Source: JAYRSJ01 sp041920215
GTDB taxonomy: Bacteria; Pseudomonadota; Gammaproteobacteria; Burkholderiales; Burkholderiaceae_C
Direction: 5' to 3'
Assembly (NCBI GenBank): GCA_041920215.1
Contig: JAYRSJ010000003.1
Span: forward strand, 62,001-126,000
DNA length: 64,000 nt
This document shows, one piece after another, positions 26,667 to 34,852 of the stretch. The position numbers and the translations under genes are program-made. The notes below the pieces were generated by a model. The model was not told where the DNA came from and did not search any database. It saw only the letters and a list, made by a program, of their open reading frames with translations. Within the stretch, counting starts at the first letter, position 1, and every line of letters starts with the position of its first letter.

Positions 26667-27143
26667 ATGAGCGCATCGAGCCACCCCGTCTACCAACGTC
26701 TGCAAGCCCTGGGCATCACGCTGCCGCCGGTAGCCGTGCCGGTTGCGGCCTATGTGCCTTTTGTGCGCAGCGGCAACCTGCTCTTCCTCTCGGGCCATAT
26801 CGCGAAGAAGGACGGCAAGCCCTGGGTGGGCCAGCTGGGCCGCGACACCGACACCGCCACCGGCAAGGCGGCGGCCCGCGCGATCGCGATCGACCTGATG
26901 GGCACGCTGCAGGCGGCCGTCGGCGATCTGGGCAAGATCCGGCGCATCGTCAAGCTGATGAGCCTGGTCAACAGCACGGCCGACTACACCGAGCAGCATC
27001 TGGTGACCAACGGCGCATCCGAGCTGCTGGCCGAGGTGTTCGGCGAGGCCGGTGCCCATGCGCGCAGCGCCTTCGGCGTGGCCCAGGTGCCCATGGGTGC
27101 CTGCGTGGAGATCGATCTGATCGCTGAAGTGGACGCGGGCTGA
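26667..27143 (+). CDS. RidA/YjgF family protein
   Basis: A 158-residue protein of the YjgF/YER057c/RidA superfamily, in the longer subfamily with N-terminal YQRLQALGITLPPV. Conserved features are LFLSGHIAKKDGKPWVGQLG (about 36-55), the central DLGKIRRIVKLMSLVNSTAD and a C-terminal RSAFGVAQVPMGACVEIDL. The position of the canonical catalytic Arg is replaced by the AQVPMGACVEI variant, so imine deaminase activity is not certain. dsbB starts 4 bases after the stop. Confidence 0.82.
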   Translation: MSASSHPVYQRLQALGITLPPVAVPVAAYVPFVRSGNLLFLSGHIAKKDGKPWVGQLGRDTDTATGKAAARAIAIDLMGTLQAAVGDLGKIRRIVKLMSLVNSTADYTEQHLVTNGASELLAEVFGEAGAHARSAFGVAQVPMGACVEIDLIAEVDAG

Positions 27144-27146
27144 TCG

Positions 27147-27644
27147 ATGTTCCTGCCCGTCTCCAAGCTGCCGGCCCGTGCGCTGGCCCTGATCTGCCTG
27201 GCCAGCTTCGCGGCTGTGGGCCTGGCCCTGGTGGCCCAGCATGGCTTCAACGTCAAGCCCTGCCCCTGGTGCGTGATGCAGCGCGGCATCTTCCTGCTGA
27301 TCGGCGCGGTGGCCGGCCTGGGCTGGCTGCTGCGCTCGGTGCAGGCCCTGCGCAGCACCGCGCTGGGCTTGGTGATCGTGCTGGCCCTGGCCGGCTTGGC
27401 CGCCGCCTACTATCAGCATGATGTGGCCGCCAAGCTGGCCAGCTGCGATATGACCCTGGCCGACCAGCTGATCACCCAGCTCAATCTGGAGGAGCTGTGG
27501 CCGCCGGTCTTCATGGTGACCGCCTCCTGCGCCGAAGCGGCCGCCTACCGCCTGCTGGGCCTGCCCTACGAGGCCTGGAGCGGTCTGCTCTATGCCGGCC
27601 TGGGCCTGCTGGCCATCGCGGCGCTGCGCAGCCGACGCTACTGA
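27147..27644 (+). CDS. dsbB: Disulfide bond formation protein B
   Basis: A 165-residue inner-membrane quinone reductase that re-oxidises DsbA. Four helices are predicted. The first periplasmic loop has the redox pair Cys39-Cys42 (KPCPWCVMQRG) and the second loop has Cys100 and Cys128 (KLASCDMT, TASCAEA), the four essential cysteines of the family. It is compactly placed between the RidA-type gene and a ubiquinone-hydroxylase-like gene. The latter link is suggestive because DsbB uses ubiquinone. Confidence 0.92.
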   Translation: MFLPVSKLPARALALICLASFAAVGLALVAQHGFNVKPCPWCVMQRGIFLLIGAVAGLGWLLRSVQALRSTALGLVIVLALAGLAAAYYQHDVAAKLASCDMTLADQLITQLNLEELWPPVFMVTASCAEAAAYRLLGLPYEAWSGLLYAGLGLLAIAALRSRRY

Positions 27645-27722
27645 GCCGCGCCTGCGCTGGATCAAGCCGTGGCGCCCGGGCAGGCGCTAGGCTGGCGGCC
27701 CTGTTTCTTGTGCCGCCTCACC

Positions 27723-28898
27723 GTGAGCAATCCTGATGTCCTGATCGTCGGCGCCGGCCCGGCCGGCCTGAGCCTGGCCTGCGCGCTGGCCGATATCGGC
27801 CTGGCCAGCACCGTGCTGGAGGCCGCGCCGCTGGCCAGCCTGGCCGAACCCGCCGAGGACGGCCGCGAGATCGCGCTGACCCACCAGGGCATGGCGATCC
27901 TTCAGCAGCTGGGCGCCTGGCAAGACCTGCCCCCGGAGCAGATCTCGCCGCTGCGCAGCGCCGCGGTCTTCAACGGCACGGGCCGGACCGCCCTGACCTT
28001 CCATGCCGACAGGGCCGCAGCCAGCCAGCTGGGTGCCCTGGTGCCCAACCACTGGCTGCGCCGCGTCGCCCACGCCGGCGCGCTGCGGCGCCCGCTGGTG
28101 CAGCTGCGTGGCGAGGCCCGCGTCTGCGCCTATGCGGCCGACGCGCAGCAGGCCACGCTGAGCCTGGCCGGCGGCGAGCAGCTGCGGGCGAAGCTGGTGA
28201 TCGCGGCCGACAGCCGCTTCTCCGCCCTGCGCCGCCTGGCCGGCATAGGCGCCGATATGCTGGACTTCGGCCGCAGCGTGATCCTGGCGCGCATCGAACA
28301 TGAACAGGCGCATCGCGATGTGGCGCTGGAGTGCTTCCACCATGGCCACACCATGGCCTGGCTGCCGCTGGGCGGGCAGTCGGCGCAACTGAGCTCGCTG
28401 GTGCTGACCCTCGCCGCCGACCAGGCCGAGGCCATGCGCGGCTGGGACGACGCCCGCTGGCTGGACTGGGTGCAGACCCACAGCCAGGACCGCCTGGGCC
28501 GCCTGCGCCTGGCCGGCCCGCGCCATGTCTACCCGCTGGTCGCCAGCTATGCGCAGCGCTTTGCCGCGCGCCGCCTGGCCCTGATCGGCGATGCGGCGGT
28601 GGGCATGCATCCGGTCACCGCCCACGGCTACAACTTCGGCCTCTACGGGGTGCAGCGCCTGGCGGCCGAGCTGGCGCGCTGGCGCAGCGACCCGGGCGCC
28701 GACACGCCGCTGCAGCGCTATGCCCAAGGCCACCGCCGCGCCACCTGGCCGATCTACCAGGGCACCAATGCGGTGGTGAAGCTCTTCACCGATGAACGCG
28801 GCCCCGCCCTGCTGCTGCGCCGCGGCTTGCTGGACCTGGCGCGCCGCCTGCCGCCGCTGCAGGCGCTGATCAGCCGGCAGCTGACGGCCCACAGCTGA
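27723..28898 (+). CDS. UbiH/UbiF/COQ6-family FAD hydroxylase, possibly UbiM
   Basis: A 391-residue flavoprotein mono-oxygenase of the ubiquinone-biosynthesis hydroxylase family. The N-terminal FAD site is VLIVGAGPAGLSLACAL (about 6-22). The second FAD motif is LIGDAAVGMHPVTAHGYNF (about 287-305), where VTAHGYN replaces the usual IAGQGFN of UbiH/UbiF and resembles UbiM proteins. It would hydroxylate the benzoquinone ring. The GTG at 27723 is used because the protein homology begins there; upstream codons look non-conserved. It lies 78 bases after dsbB. Confidence 0.75.
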   Translation: MSNPDVLIVGAGPAGLSLACALADIGLASTVLEAAPLASLAEPAEDGREIALTHQGMAILQQLGAWQDLPPEQISPLRSAAVFNGTGRTALTFHADRAAASQLGALVPNHWLRRVAHAGALRRPLVQLRGEARVCAYAADAQQATLSLAGGEQLRAKLVIAADSRFSALRRLAGIGADMLDFGRSVILARIEHEQAHRDVALECFHHGHTMAWLPLGGQSAQLSSLVLTLAADQAEAMRGWDDARWLDWVQTHSQDRLGRLRLAGPRHVYPLVASYAQRFAARRLALIGDAAVGMHPVTAHGYNFGLYGVQRLAAELARWRSDPGADTPLQRYAQGHRRATWPIYQGTNAVVKLFTDERGPALLLRRGLLDLARRLPPLQALISRQLTAHS

Positions 28899-28908
28899 GC
28901 CCATCACA

Positions 28909-30711
28909 TCAGTCCGCTGCCACCACGCCCTCGCGACGCGGGTCGGCGGCGCCCCACCAGCGGCCGTCCCGCCACAGCAGGGCCTGGGCGCCGCTGGGCA
29001 GGTCGACCTCCAGCACCTGGTGAGCACGGGCCCGCAGGGCCGCCAGCGTCGCGTCCGGGTAGCGGCCCCGCTCCAGCAGCGTGGGCCCGTTGTAGTTGGC
29101 GAAGTTGGGCAGGTCCAGCGCGGCCTGCGGCGCGAGCCCCCAGCCCAAGCTGGCCAGCAGGGCCTTGGCAGTGAAATGGATGATGGCCGCGCCGCCGGGA
29201 GAGCCCAGGCTGGCGACCAGCGCGCCGCTGGCGGCGTCGAAGACCAGGGTCGGGCTCATCGAGGAGCGCGGCCGCTTGCCCGGCTCCAGCCGGTTGGCCA
29301 CCGGCCGGCCCTGAGCATCGCGCGGCGCCAGCGCAAAGTCGGTCAGCTGGTTGTTGAGCAGAAAGCCGCCGGCCAGGCCACTGCCGCCATCGCTCATCAA
29401 CCGGGCCCCGAAGGCCGCCTCGATGCTGCTGGTCAGTGCCACGGCCCGGCCCTGGGCATCGACCACGCTGAGATGGCTGGTGCCGTACTCGGGCTGCGCG
29501 GCCTGCGGCGCATGGACCCGCGGCTGCGCGGGCGCCGGCTGCCCGGCCGCGGCCTGGCCCATGCTGCGCGGGCCGATCAGGGCGGCTCGCTGGCGCAGAT
29601 AGTCAGCGTCCAGCAGGCTGTCCCAGCGCCCGCCCGGCGCGGCGACAAAGGCTGGGTCGGCGATGTACTGGGCCCGGTCGGCGAAGGCCAGCCGGGCGGC
29701 CTCGGCATAGGCATGCAGCCAGTCGGCGCCCGGCACGCCGGCCTGCAGCGCCGGCTGGGGCTCGCCGTGGGCGTCCAGCAGCAGCAGCGTCTGCATCAGC
29801 GTCAGATGACCGCTGGAAGGCGGCGGAAAGCCGCAGACCCGCCAGCGCGCCCGCCACAGCGTGCACAGCGCTTCGCGCTCCAGGGGCCGGTAGGTGGCCA
29901 GATCGTCCAGGCTCAGCCGCCCCGGATTGCCGGCATGGCCGCGCACCCGGCGCACGATATCGGCCGCCACCGGCCCTTGCTGCAGGGCCTGCGGGCCCTG
30001 GCTGGCCAGCGCGCGCAGCACCGCGGCCAGCGCCGGGTTGCGCAGCGTCTGGCCCACCGCCAGTGCGCGGCCCTGGGCGTCATAGAACAGCGGCCCGGCC
30101 TGCGGATCACGCGCCAGGGCCGTCTCCAGGCTGAGCAGCTGGTGCAGGCGCGGACCGATGGCAAAGCCCTGCTCGGCCAGCGTGATGGCGGGCTCGAACA
30201 GCCGCGCCCAGGGCAGGCGGCCATGCTGGGCATGGGCGGCGGCCAGCATGGCCACCGCGCCCGGCGCGCCGACCGCGCGACCGCCCACCGCTGCCTGCAT
30301 AAAACCCATGGGCCGGCCATCGGGCTGCAGGAACAAGGCCTCGTCGGCCGCGGCCGGCGCGGTCTCGCGGCCGTCGAAGGCCTGCACCCTTTGCCCGTCC
30401 CAGTACATCAGCAGCGCACCGCCGCCGATGCCGCTGGACTGCGGCTCGACCAGGCCCAGCACCATCTGCGCGGCGATGGCCGCGTCGATCGCAGTGCCGC
30501 CGGCACGCAGCATCGCCAGCCCGGCCTCGGCCGCCAGCGGATGGGCAGCCGCGACCGCCTGACGTTCGAAGTTCCAGCCGGGCTTGGTGATCAGCGCGCT
30601 GGCCGCCTCGGGCTGCGGCGGTGGCAGGGACGCCGGGACCGGCTCGCGCGGCGGCAGCGCGCAGCCAGCCAGCAGGCCGGCACTCAGCAGAATGAAGAAA
30701 AGGCTTCGCAT
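28909..30711 (-). CDS. ggt: Gamma-glutamyltransferase
   Basis: A 600-residue Ntn-hydrolase precursor that cleaves gamma-glutamyl bonds, for example of glutathione, in the periplasm. Autoprocessing and catalysis use the Thr at about 411 in EYGTSHLSVVD, which would split it into large and small subunits. The small subunit has MSPTLVFDA and GSPGGAAIIHFTAKALLA. The N-terminus has a lipobox (LLAGC, Cys17), so the enzyme is probably a lipoprotein. It lies 87 bases downstream of the riboswitch-preceded binding-protein gene on the same strand, with no T-tailed terminator between, so it may be read through from there. Confidence 0.9.
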   Translation of the reverse strand: MRSLFFILLSAGLLAGCALPPREPVPASLPPPQPEAASALITKPGWNFERQAVAAAHPLAAEAGLAMLRAGGTAIDAAIAAQMVLGLVEPQSSGIGGGALLMYWDGQRVQAFDGRETAPAAADEALFLQPDGRPMGFMQAAVGGRAVGAPGAVAMLAAAHAQHGRLPWARLFEPAITLAEQGFAIGPRLHQLLSLETALARDPQAGPLFYDAQGRALAVGQTLRNPALAAVLRALASQGPQALQQGPVAADIVRRVRGHAGNPGRLSLDDLATYRPLEREALCTLWRARWRVCGFPPPSSGHLTLMQTLLLLDAHGEPQPALQAGVPGADWLHAYAEAARLAFADRAQYIADPAFVAAPGGRWDSLLDADYLRQRAALIGPRSMGQAAAGQPAPAQPRVHAPQAAQPEYGTSHLSVVDAQGRAVALTSSIEAAFGARLMSDGGSGLAGGFLLNNQLTDFALAPRDAQGRPVANRLEPGKRPRSSMSPTLVFDAASGALVASLGSPGGAAIIHFTAKALLASLGWGLAPQAALDLPNFANYNGPTLLERGRYPDATLAALRARAHQVLEVDLPSGAQALLWRDGRWWGAADPRREGVVAAD

Positions 30712-30798
30712 GCGCCGAGCCTAGCAAATGGCCCGCGCGTTGGTCCGCGCGCCGGCCCTTGGGCCAGCCGGCCGCCCGGCGCTGCAACCCGAGACGCC

Positions 30799-31941
30799 TC
30801 AGCGGACGACGGCGAGTTCCGCGCGCTGCCCGCCTTTGAAGGTATAGAGCGTCAATGCGCCGTTCCTGATATCGCCCTTCTCGTCGAAGGCGATGGTGCC
30901 GGTGATGCCGGCATGGCTGATCTTCTGCAGCAGCGGCAGGTACTTGGCCGGCTCGGCCGAACCGGCCTTGACCATCGCCTCGACCATCACCTGGGTCGCG
31001 TCATAGGTATAGGGCGAGTAGATCTGGACCTCGGCGCCGAAACTCTTCTTGAAGTCGGCCCTGAACTTGTCGAAAGCCGGGCGCTGTGCCACGTCGATGC
31101 CACCGGCGATCGCGCAGACGACCTGGCCGTCAGGCACCTGGCCCGAGGCCAGTTTGGGCAGCTCGGCGGTGCAGACACCGTCGCCCCCCATGAACTTGGC
31201 CTGGATGCCCAGCTGCTTCATCTGCCGCAGCATCGGACCGGCCACCGCGTCCATGCCACCGTAGAAGATCACATCGGGCTTGGCCGCCTTGATGCCGGTC
31301 AGGATGCCGGTGAAATCGGTGGCCTTGTCGTTGGTGAACTCGCGCCTCGCGATCGTCGCGCCGGCGGCCTTGGCGGCCTTCTCGAACTCGCTGGCCACAC
31401 CCTGGCCGTAGGCGCTGCGGTCGTCGATGACCGCGATGGTCTTGGCCTTCAGCGTCTGCACCGCATAGCGGCCGAGTGTGCCGCCCAGCTGCGCATCGTC
31501 GGCAACCATGCGGAAGGTGGTCTTGAGGCCCTGGCGGGTGTAGCGCGGGTTCGTCACCGAGGGCGCGATCTGCGGTATGCCGGCATCGGCATAGATGCGC
31601 GCCGCGGGAATCGCGGTGCCCGAGTTCAGATGGCCGACAACGCCGTTGACCTTGTTGTCGACGAGCTTCTGCGCCGCGGCCGTGCCCTGCTTGGGATCGC
31701 CGGCATCGTCCTCGGCCAGCAGCACGAAGCGGGCCGGGCGGCCGCCGATCAGCAGCTTCTTGGCATTGAGCTCCTCGATCGCCATGCGGACGCCGTTCTC
31801 GTTGTCGCGTCCGAGATGTGAGGCGGGGCCGCTGAGCGCGGCGACATGGCCGATCTTGACGGTGAGGGGTTCCGCGGCTTGCGCGGACAGGGCAAGGCAG
31901 GCCACGGCAGTGCAGCCGAGGCGCGATACGGTCTTGGTCAT
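30799..31941 (-). CDS. Branched-chain-type amino acid ABC transporter substrate-binding protein
   Basis: A 380-residue periplasmic binding protein of the LivK/Peripla_BP_6 (HAAT) family. It has a signal peptide (about 1-22, ending AQA) followed by VKIGHVAALSGPASHLGRDN and the typical interior QLGGTLGRYAVQTLKAKTIA and YSPYTYDATQVMVEAM blocks. No permease or ATPase genes are adjacent, so it must use a transporter encoded elsewhere. A tandem glycine riboswitch lies directly upstream on the same strand, which points to glycine or a glycine-yielding compound as effector and perhaps ligand. The ATG at 31941 is used; codons upstream fall in the leader. Confidence 0.85.
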   Translation of the reverse strand: MTKTVSRLGCTAVACLALSAQAAEPLTVKIGHVAALSGPASHLGRDNENGVRMAIEELNAKKLLIGGRPARFVLLAEDDAGDPKQGTAAAQKLVDNKVNGVVGHLNSGTAIPAARIYADAGIPQIAPSVTNPRYTRQGLKTTFRMVADDAQLGGTLGRYAVQTLKAKTIAVIDDRSAYGQGVASEFEKAAKAAGATIARREFTNDKATDFTGILTGIKAAKPDVIFYGGMDAVAGPMLRQMKQLGIQAKFMGGDGVCTAELPKLASGQVPDGQVVCAIAGGIDVAQRPAFDKFRADFKKSFGAEVQIYSPYTYDATQVMVEAMVKAGSAEPAKYLPLLQKISHAGITGTIAFDEKGDIRNGALTLYTFKGGQRAELAVVR

Positions 31942-31966
31942 GAAGAGAATCTCTTGTCTGGACGTC

Positions 31967-31999
31967 GGTGGCTCATGTGACGCCACCGGACTGCGGTGG
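31967..31999 (-). promoter_or_regulatory. Alternative hairpins, candidate expression platform
   Basis: Segment 31982-31988 can pair either with 31994-31999 (CCACCG/CGGTGG) or with 31967-31972 (GGTGGC/GCCACC). The two pairings are mutually exclusive and lie between aptamer 2 and the start codon at 31941. Neither is a T-tailed terminator, so control of translation or mRNA stability is more likely if this is the switch. Confidence 0.4.
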
Positions 32000-32009
32000 T
32001 CGTCGCCCC

Positions 32010-32107
32010 CTCTGTTGCTGACACCTGAGAGATTCGCGCGGCCCTTGGGGCCGGACTTGCTCCTTCGGCGTACCGGCGGACGTCAGGCAGCCGGCAACTC
32101 TGCAGAG
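32010..32107 (-). ncRNA. Glycine riboswitch, aptamer 2
   Basis: Second aptamer of a tandem pair. P1 is CTCTG (32107-32103) with CAGAG (32014-32010). The glycine-aptamer core GCCGAAGGAGCAA is present, followed by the AATCTCTCAGG segment that closes the binding pocket. The AGGT variant after CTCTC is common in second aptamers. Confidence 0.88.
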
Positions 32108-32114
32108 TTCATTC

Positions 32115-32201
32115 GCGACATCGGTCCGTTTGCCTGAGAGTTTCCGGGGCGGTTGCTCCTTCGGCGCCGCGCGGGTGGCACGCGGACTCTCCCGACGTCG
32201 C
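32115..32201 (-). ncRNA. Glycine riboswitch, aptamer 1
   Basis: First aptamer. P1 is formed by GCGACGTCGG (32201-32192) and CCGATGTCGC (32124-32115), nine of ten positions paired. GGGAGAG, GCCGAAGGAGCAA and AACTCTCAGGCAAACGGAC are all matches to the glycine riboswitch core. Only 7 bases separate it from aptamer 2, as in cooperative or tandem glycine riboswitches. Confidence 0.92.
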
Positions 32202-32319
32202 TCGGGCTCGTGGCCGGCAAGGCGGTCGGTACACAAGCACCTGGGCCCTGCGGTGAAGGCGTCGATTATGCCTCAGGCCCGGGTTAACCCGCACTGCCTA
32301 CGGCCACAAACCGGTGCCC

Positions 32320-32355
32320 AAAGAAAAAGCCGGCGCAGCTTGCGCTGTACCGGCC
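32320..32355 (-). terminator. Rho-independent terminator after scoB
   Basis: On the minus strand, GCCGG/CCGGC and CAGC/GCTG stems with a GCAA loop are followed by TTTTTCTTT. It lies 24 bases beyond the scoB stop and insulates scoAB from the riboswitch unit. Confidence 0.85.
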
Positions 32356-32378
32356 TTGGCATCGCGTCGGGGCGACGT

Positions 32379-33017
32379 TCAGATCAGCGGCACGCCGGTC
32401 TTGCTCTGCACGAACTCGCGGCTCACGCCCTCGGCCAGCTCGACCAGCTTGAGCCCGGCCGGGGTCACGTCCATCACCGCCAGGTCGGTGATGATGCGGT
32501 TGACCACGCCGACGCCGGTCAGGGGCAGCGTGCACTTGGGCAGGATCTTCAGATCTTCCGTGCCGTCCTTCTTTCTGGCCACATGCTCCATCAGCACGAT
32601 GACGCGTGGCACACCGGCCACCAGGTCCATCGCGCCGCCCATGCCCTTGACCATCTTGCCGGGGATCATCCAGTTGGCCAGATCGCCGCTCGCACTGACC
32701 TGCATCGCACCCAGGATGGAAAGATTGATCTTGCCGCCGCGGATCATCGCGAAGCTGTCATGGCTGCCGAAGATGGACGAGCCCTTGATCGTGGTGACGG
32801 TCTGCTTGCCGGCATTGATCAGGTCGGCGTCGACCTCATCCTCGGTCGGAAAGGGGCCTATGCCCAGCATGCCGTTCTCGCTCTGCAGCCAGACCTCCTT
32901 GTCCGCCGGCACGAAATTGGCCACCAGGGTAGGGATGCCGATGCCGAGGTTGACGTAAAAGCCGTCCTCGAGTTCTTGCGCCGCGCGCGCGGCCATCTGG
33001 TCTTGGGTCCAGGCCAT
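32379..33017 (-). CDS. scoB: 3-oxoacid CoA-transferase subunit B
   Basis: A 212-residue beta subunit of succinyl-CoA:3-ketoacid (acetoacetate) CoA transferase. The catalytic glutamate that forms the CoA thioester is Glu47 in [12 protein letters not shown]. Other typical blocks are [16 protein letters not shown] (about 21-36) and [18 protein letters not shown]. It forms a heterotetramer with ScoA for ketone-body or short-chain acid use. The start at 33017 follows the scoA stop at 33020 almost immediately, and a terminator follows scoB. Confidence 0.92.
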   Translation of the reverse strand: MAWTQDQMAARAAQELEDGFYVNLGIGIPTLVANFVPADKEVWLQSENGMLGIGPFPTEDEVDADLINAGKQTVTTIKGSSIFGSHDSFAMIRGGKINLSILGAMQVSASGDLANWMIPGKMVKGMGGAMDLVAGVPRVIVLMEHVARKKDGTEDLKILPKCTLPLTGVGVVNRIITDLAVMDVTPAGLKLVELAEGVSREFVQSKTGVPLI

Positions 33018-33019
33018 GA

Positions 33020-33727
33020 TCAGGCTCCCTTCTTTTCGGACAGAGTGCGCTTCTCGATGCGCTTCTCGGGGTGGGGGTTGTGCACGATGCGATGCACATA
33101 GATGCCCGGCAGATGCACCGCGTCCGGATCGATCGCGCCGGTCTCGACGATGTGCTCGACTTCCACCACGGTGATCTTGCCGGCCATGGCCACCGCCGGG
33201 TTGAAATTGCGTGCGGTGCGGCGGAAGACCAGATTGCCGCTCTTGTCGGCGGTATGGGCCTTGACCAGGGCCACATCCGGGTTCAGCGCACGCTCCATCA
33301 CATAGCTGTGACCGTCGAACTCGCGCAGCTCCTTGCCCTCGGCGACGATGGTGCCCACGCCGGTGCGGGTGTAGAAGGCCGGGATGCCGGCACCGCCGGC
33401 GCGCAGCTTCTCGGCCAGCGTGCCCTGCGGGGTGAACTCCAGCTCCAGTTCGCCGGCCAGGTACTGGCGCTCGAACTCCTTGTTCTCGCCCACATAGCTG
33501 GAGATCATCTTCTTGATCTGGCGGGTCTCGAGCAGCTGGCCCAGGCCGAAGCCGTCGACGCCCGCATTGTTGGAGATCACCGTCAGGCCTTTGACGCCCG
33601 AATCGCGCAGCGCGGCGATCAGGGCCTCGGGAATGCCGCACAGGCCGAAGCCGCCCACTGCCATCAGCTGGCCGTCGGCAACGATGCCCTCGAGCGCCGC
33701 GGCGGCGCTGGGATAGATCTTGTTCAT
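33020..33727 (-). CDS. scoA: 3-oxoacid CoA-transferase subunit A
   Basis: A 235-residue alpha subunit of the CoA transferase. The family glycine-rich start [18 protein letters not shown] (about 23-40) and [20 protein letters not shown] (about 47-66) are clear. It precedes scoB in a two-gene unit. Tandem TTACGTAG repeats about 75 bases upstream of the ATG (33794-33812) mark a likely activator site. Differences between acetoacetate- and 3-oxoadipate-specific forms cannot be settled by eye; the SENGMLG motif and length fit the acetoacetate form. Confidence 0.92.
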   Translation of the reverse strand: MNKIYPSAAAALEGIVADGQLMAVGGFGLCGIPEALIAALRDSGVKGLTVISNNAGVDGFGLGQLLETRQIKKMISSYVGENKEFERQYLAGELELEFTPQGTLAEKLRAGGAGIPAFYTRTGVGTIVAEGKELREFDGHSYVMERALNPDVALVKAHTADKSGNLVFRRTARNFNPAVAMAGKITVVEVEHIVETGAIDPDAVHLPGIYVHRIVHNPHPEKRIEKRTLSEKKGA

Positions 33728-33783
33728 GCGCTGTTTGTCTCCATGAGCGTCGGATGAGGAAAACGGAACCGGCGAAGCGTACT

Positions 33784-33824
33784 ACTTAAGGGATTACGTA
33801 GGCGTTACGTAGAATCGCCTAAGT
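33784..33824. promoter_or_regulatory. Tandem TTACGTAG operator between scoAB and the thioesterase/regulator pair
   Basis: TTACGTAG occurs at 33794-33801 and again at 33805-33812, exactly 11 bases apart (one helical turn). ACTTAAGG (33784) and CCTAAGT (33818) flank the pair as an imperfect inverted repeat. The sequence resembles GTA(A/C)GTAG sites of FixJ/LuxR-type regulators, and a PAS-LuxR gene lies nearby at 34283. It could serve either divergent unit. Confidence 0.5.
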
Positions 33825-33881
33825 GCCGCCTCAACCATGGCAGGCCCTGCCCCCGCAACGCAACGCTGGAGACATCAAGCC

Positions 33882-34283
33882 GTGAGTCCGCAAGCCCTGC
33901 AAGCCGCCATCCCGTCCATCTTCGCGCCCTGGATCGTCGCGATGGAGCTGGAGGTGGTGCAAGCCGACGCCGGCCGGGTGCTGCTGGCGCTGCCGATCAA
34001 ACCCGACTATGTGCATGTCGGTCAGGTCATGTGCGGCCAGGCAGCGATGGCGGCTGCCGATACCGCGATGGTGCTGGCGATGATGAGCCAGCTGGGCGAG
34101 TTCAGGCCCATGACCACGGTGCAGCTGCAGACCAGCTTTCTGCGCCCCCTGAGCGGCAGCCACTGCGAGGTGGAGGCGCGCGTGCTGCGCTGCGGCAAGA
34201 GCCTGGCCTTCGGCAGCATAGACATCCGCGACGCCCAGGGCCGGCTGGCGGTGCAGGCCACCACCACCTACGCCCTGCTCTGA
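33882..34283 (+). CDS. PaaI-type hotdog thioesterase
   Basis: A 133-residue hotdog-fold protein of the PaaI/YdiI thioesterase group. The helix segment MCGQAAMAAADTAMVLAMMS (about 49-68) and FRPMTTVQLQTSFLRPLSG (about 74-92) are the family hallmarks. It would hydrolyse acyl-CoA esters; the substrate is unknown. The GTG at 33882 is preferred because GGAG lies about 11 bases upstream. An ATG at 33837 would add 15 unconserved residues. The stop overlaps the next ATG (TGATG), so it is coupled to the regulator. Confidence 0.78.
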   Translation: MSPQALQAAIPSIFAPWIVAMELEVVQADAGRVLLALPIKPDYVHVGQVMCGQAAMAAADTAMVLAMMSQLGEFRPMTTVQLQTSFLRPLSGSHCEVEARVLRCGKSLAFGSIDIRDAQGRLAVQATTTYALL

Positions 34284-34837
34284 TGCCCGGCCTGGACTAC
34301 CGCACCGCCTTCGAGCTGGCGCCTATCGGGCTGGTGCTGTCGGAGCAGCGCCTGATCGTCGACTGCAATCGCCAGCTGCTGGCCATCTTCGGCGCCACGC
34401 GCGAGCAGCTGATCGGCCAGAGCTTCGAACGCCTCTACCCCAGTCCGGCCGAATTCGAGCGCACCGGCGCACGCATCATCGCCAGCCTCGATACCCAGGG
34501 CTTCTATGCCGACGACCGGGTGATGAAGCGCGTGGCCGGACCGCGCGCCGGCGAGCTGTTCTGGTGCCATGTCTCGGGCCGGGCGCTGAACCCGGCCGAC
34601 CCGCATGCCAGCGGCATCTGGAGCTTCGAGGACCTGGCCAAGCGCCGCACGCTGAAGGCCGAGCTGACCGCCCGCGAGCGGGAGATTGCCGCGCTGCTGA
34701 TCGAAGGACTGACCAGCAAGCTGATCGGCAAGCGCCTGGCCATCAGCCCGCGCACCGTCGATGTCTACCGCGCCCGCTTGATGAAGAAATACGGCGCCGC
34801 GACGACGCCGGAGCTGGTGCACAAGCTGCTGGCCTGA
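34283..34837 (+). CDS. PAS-LuxR transcriptional regulator
   Basis: A 184-residue regulator with an N-terminal PAS domain (about 5-105, AFELAPIGLVLSEQRLIVDC) and a C-terminal LuxR-type helix-turn-helix (about 122-184). The HTH shows LTAREREIAALLIEGLTSKL and ISPRTVDVYRARLMKKYGA. It has no receiver domain, so the PAS domain probably senses a ligand or cofactor directly. It is coupled to the thioesterase and next to scoAB. An autoregulatory or scoAB-activating role is inferred from the operator at 33784-33824. Confidence 0.85.
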   Translation: MPGLDYRTAFELAPIGLVLSEQRLIVDCNRQLLAIFGATREQLIGQSFERLYPSPAEFERTGARIIASLDTQGFYADDRVMKRVAGPRAGELFWCHVSGRALNPADPHASGIWSFEDLAKRRTLKAELTAREREIAALLIEGLTSKLIGKRLAISPRTVDVYRARLMKKYGAATTPELVHKLLA

Positions 34838-34852
34838 GTCGCCGGCCGGGCC

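Noticed and set aside
30712..30798. GC-rich inverted repeats between the binding-protein gene and ggt as a terminator
   Set aside because: No T tract follows on the minus strand, so read-through remains possible.
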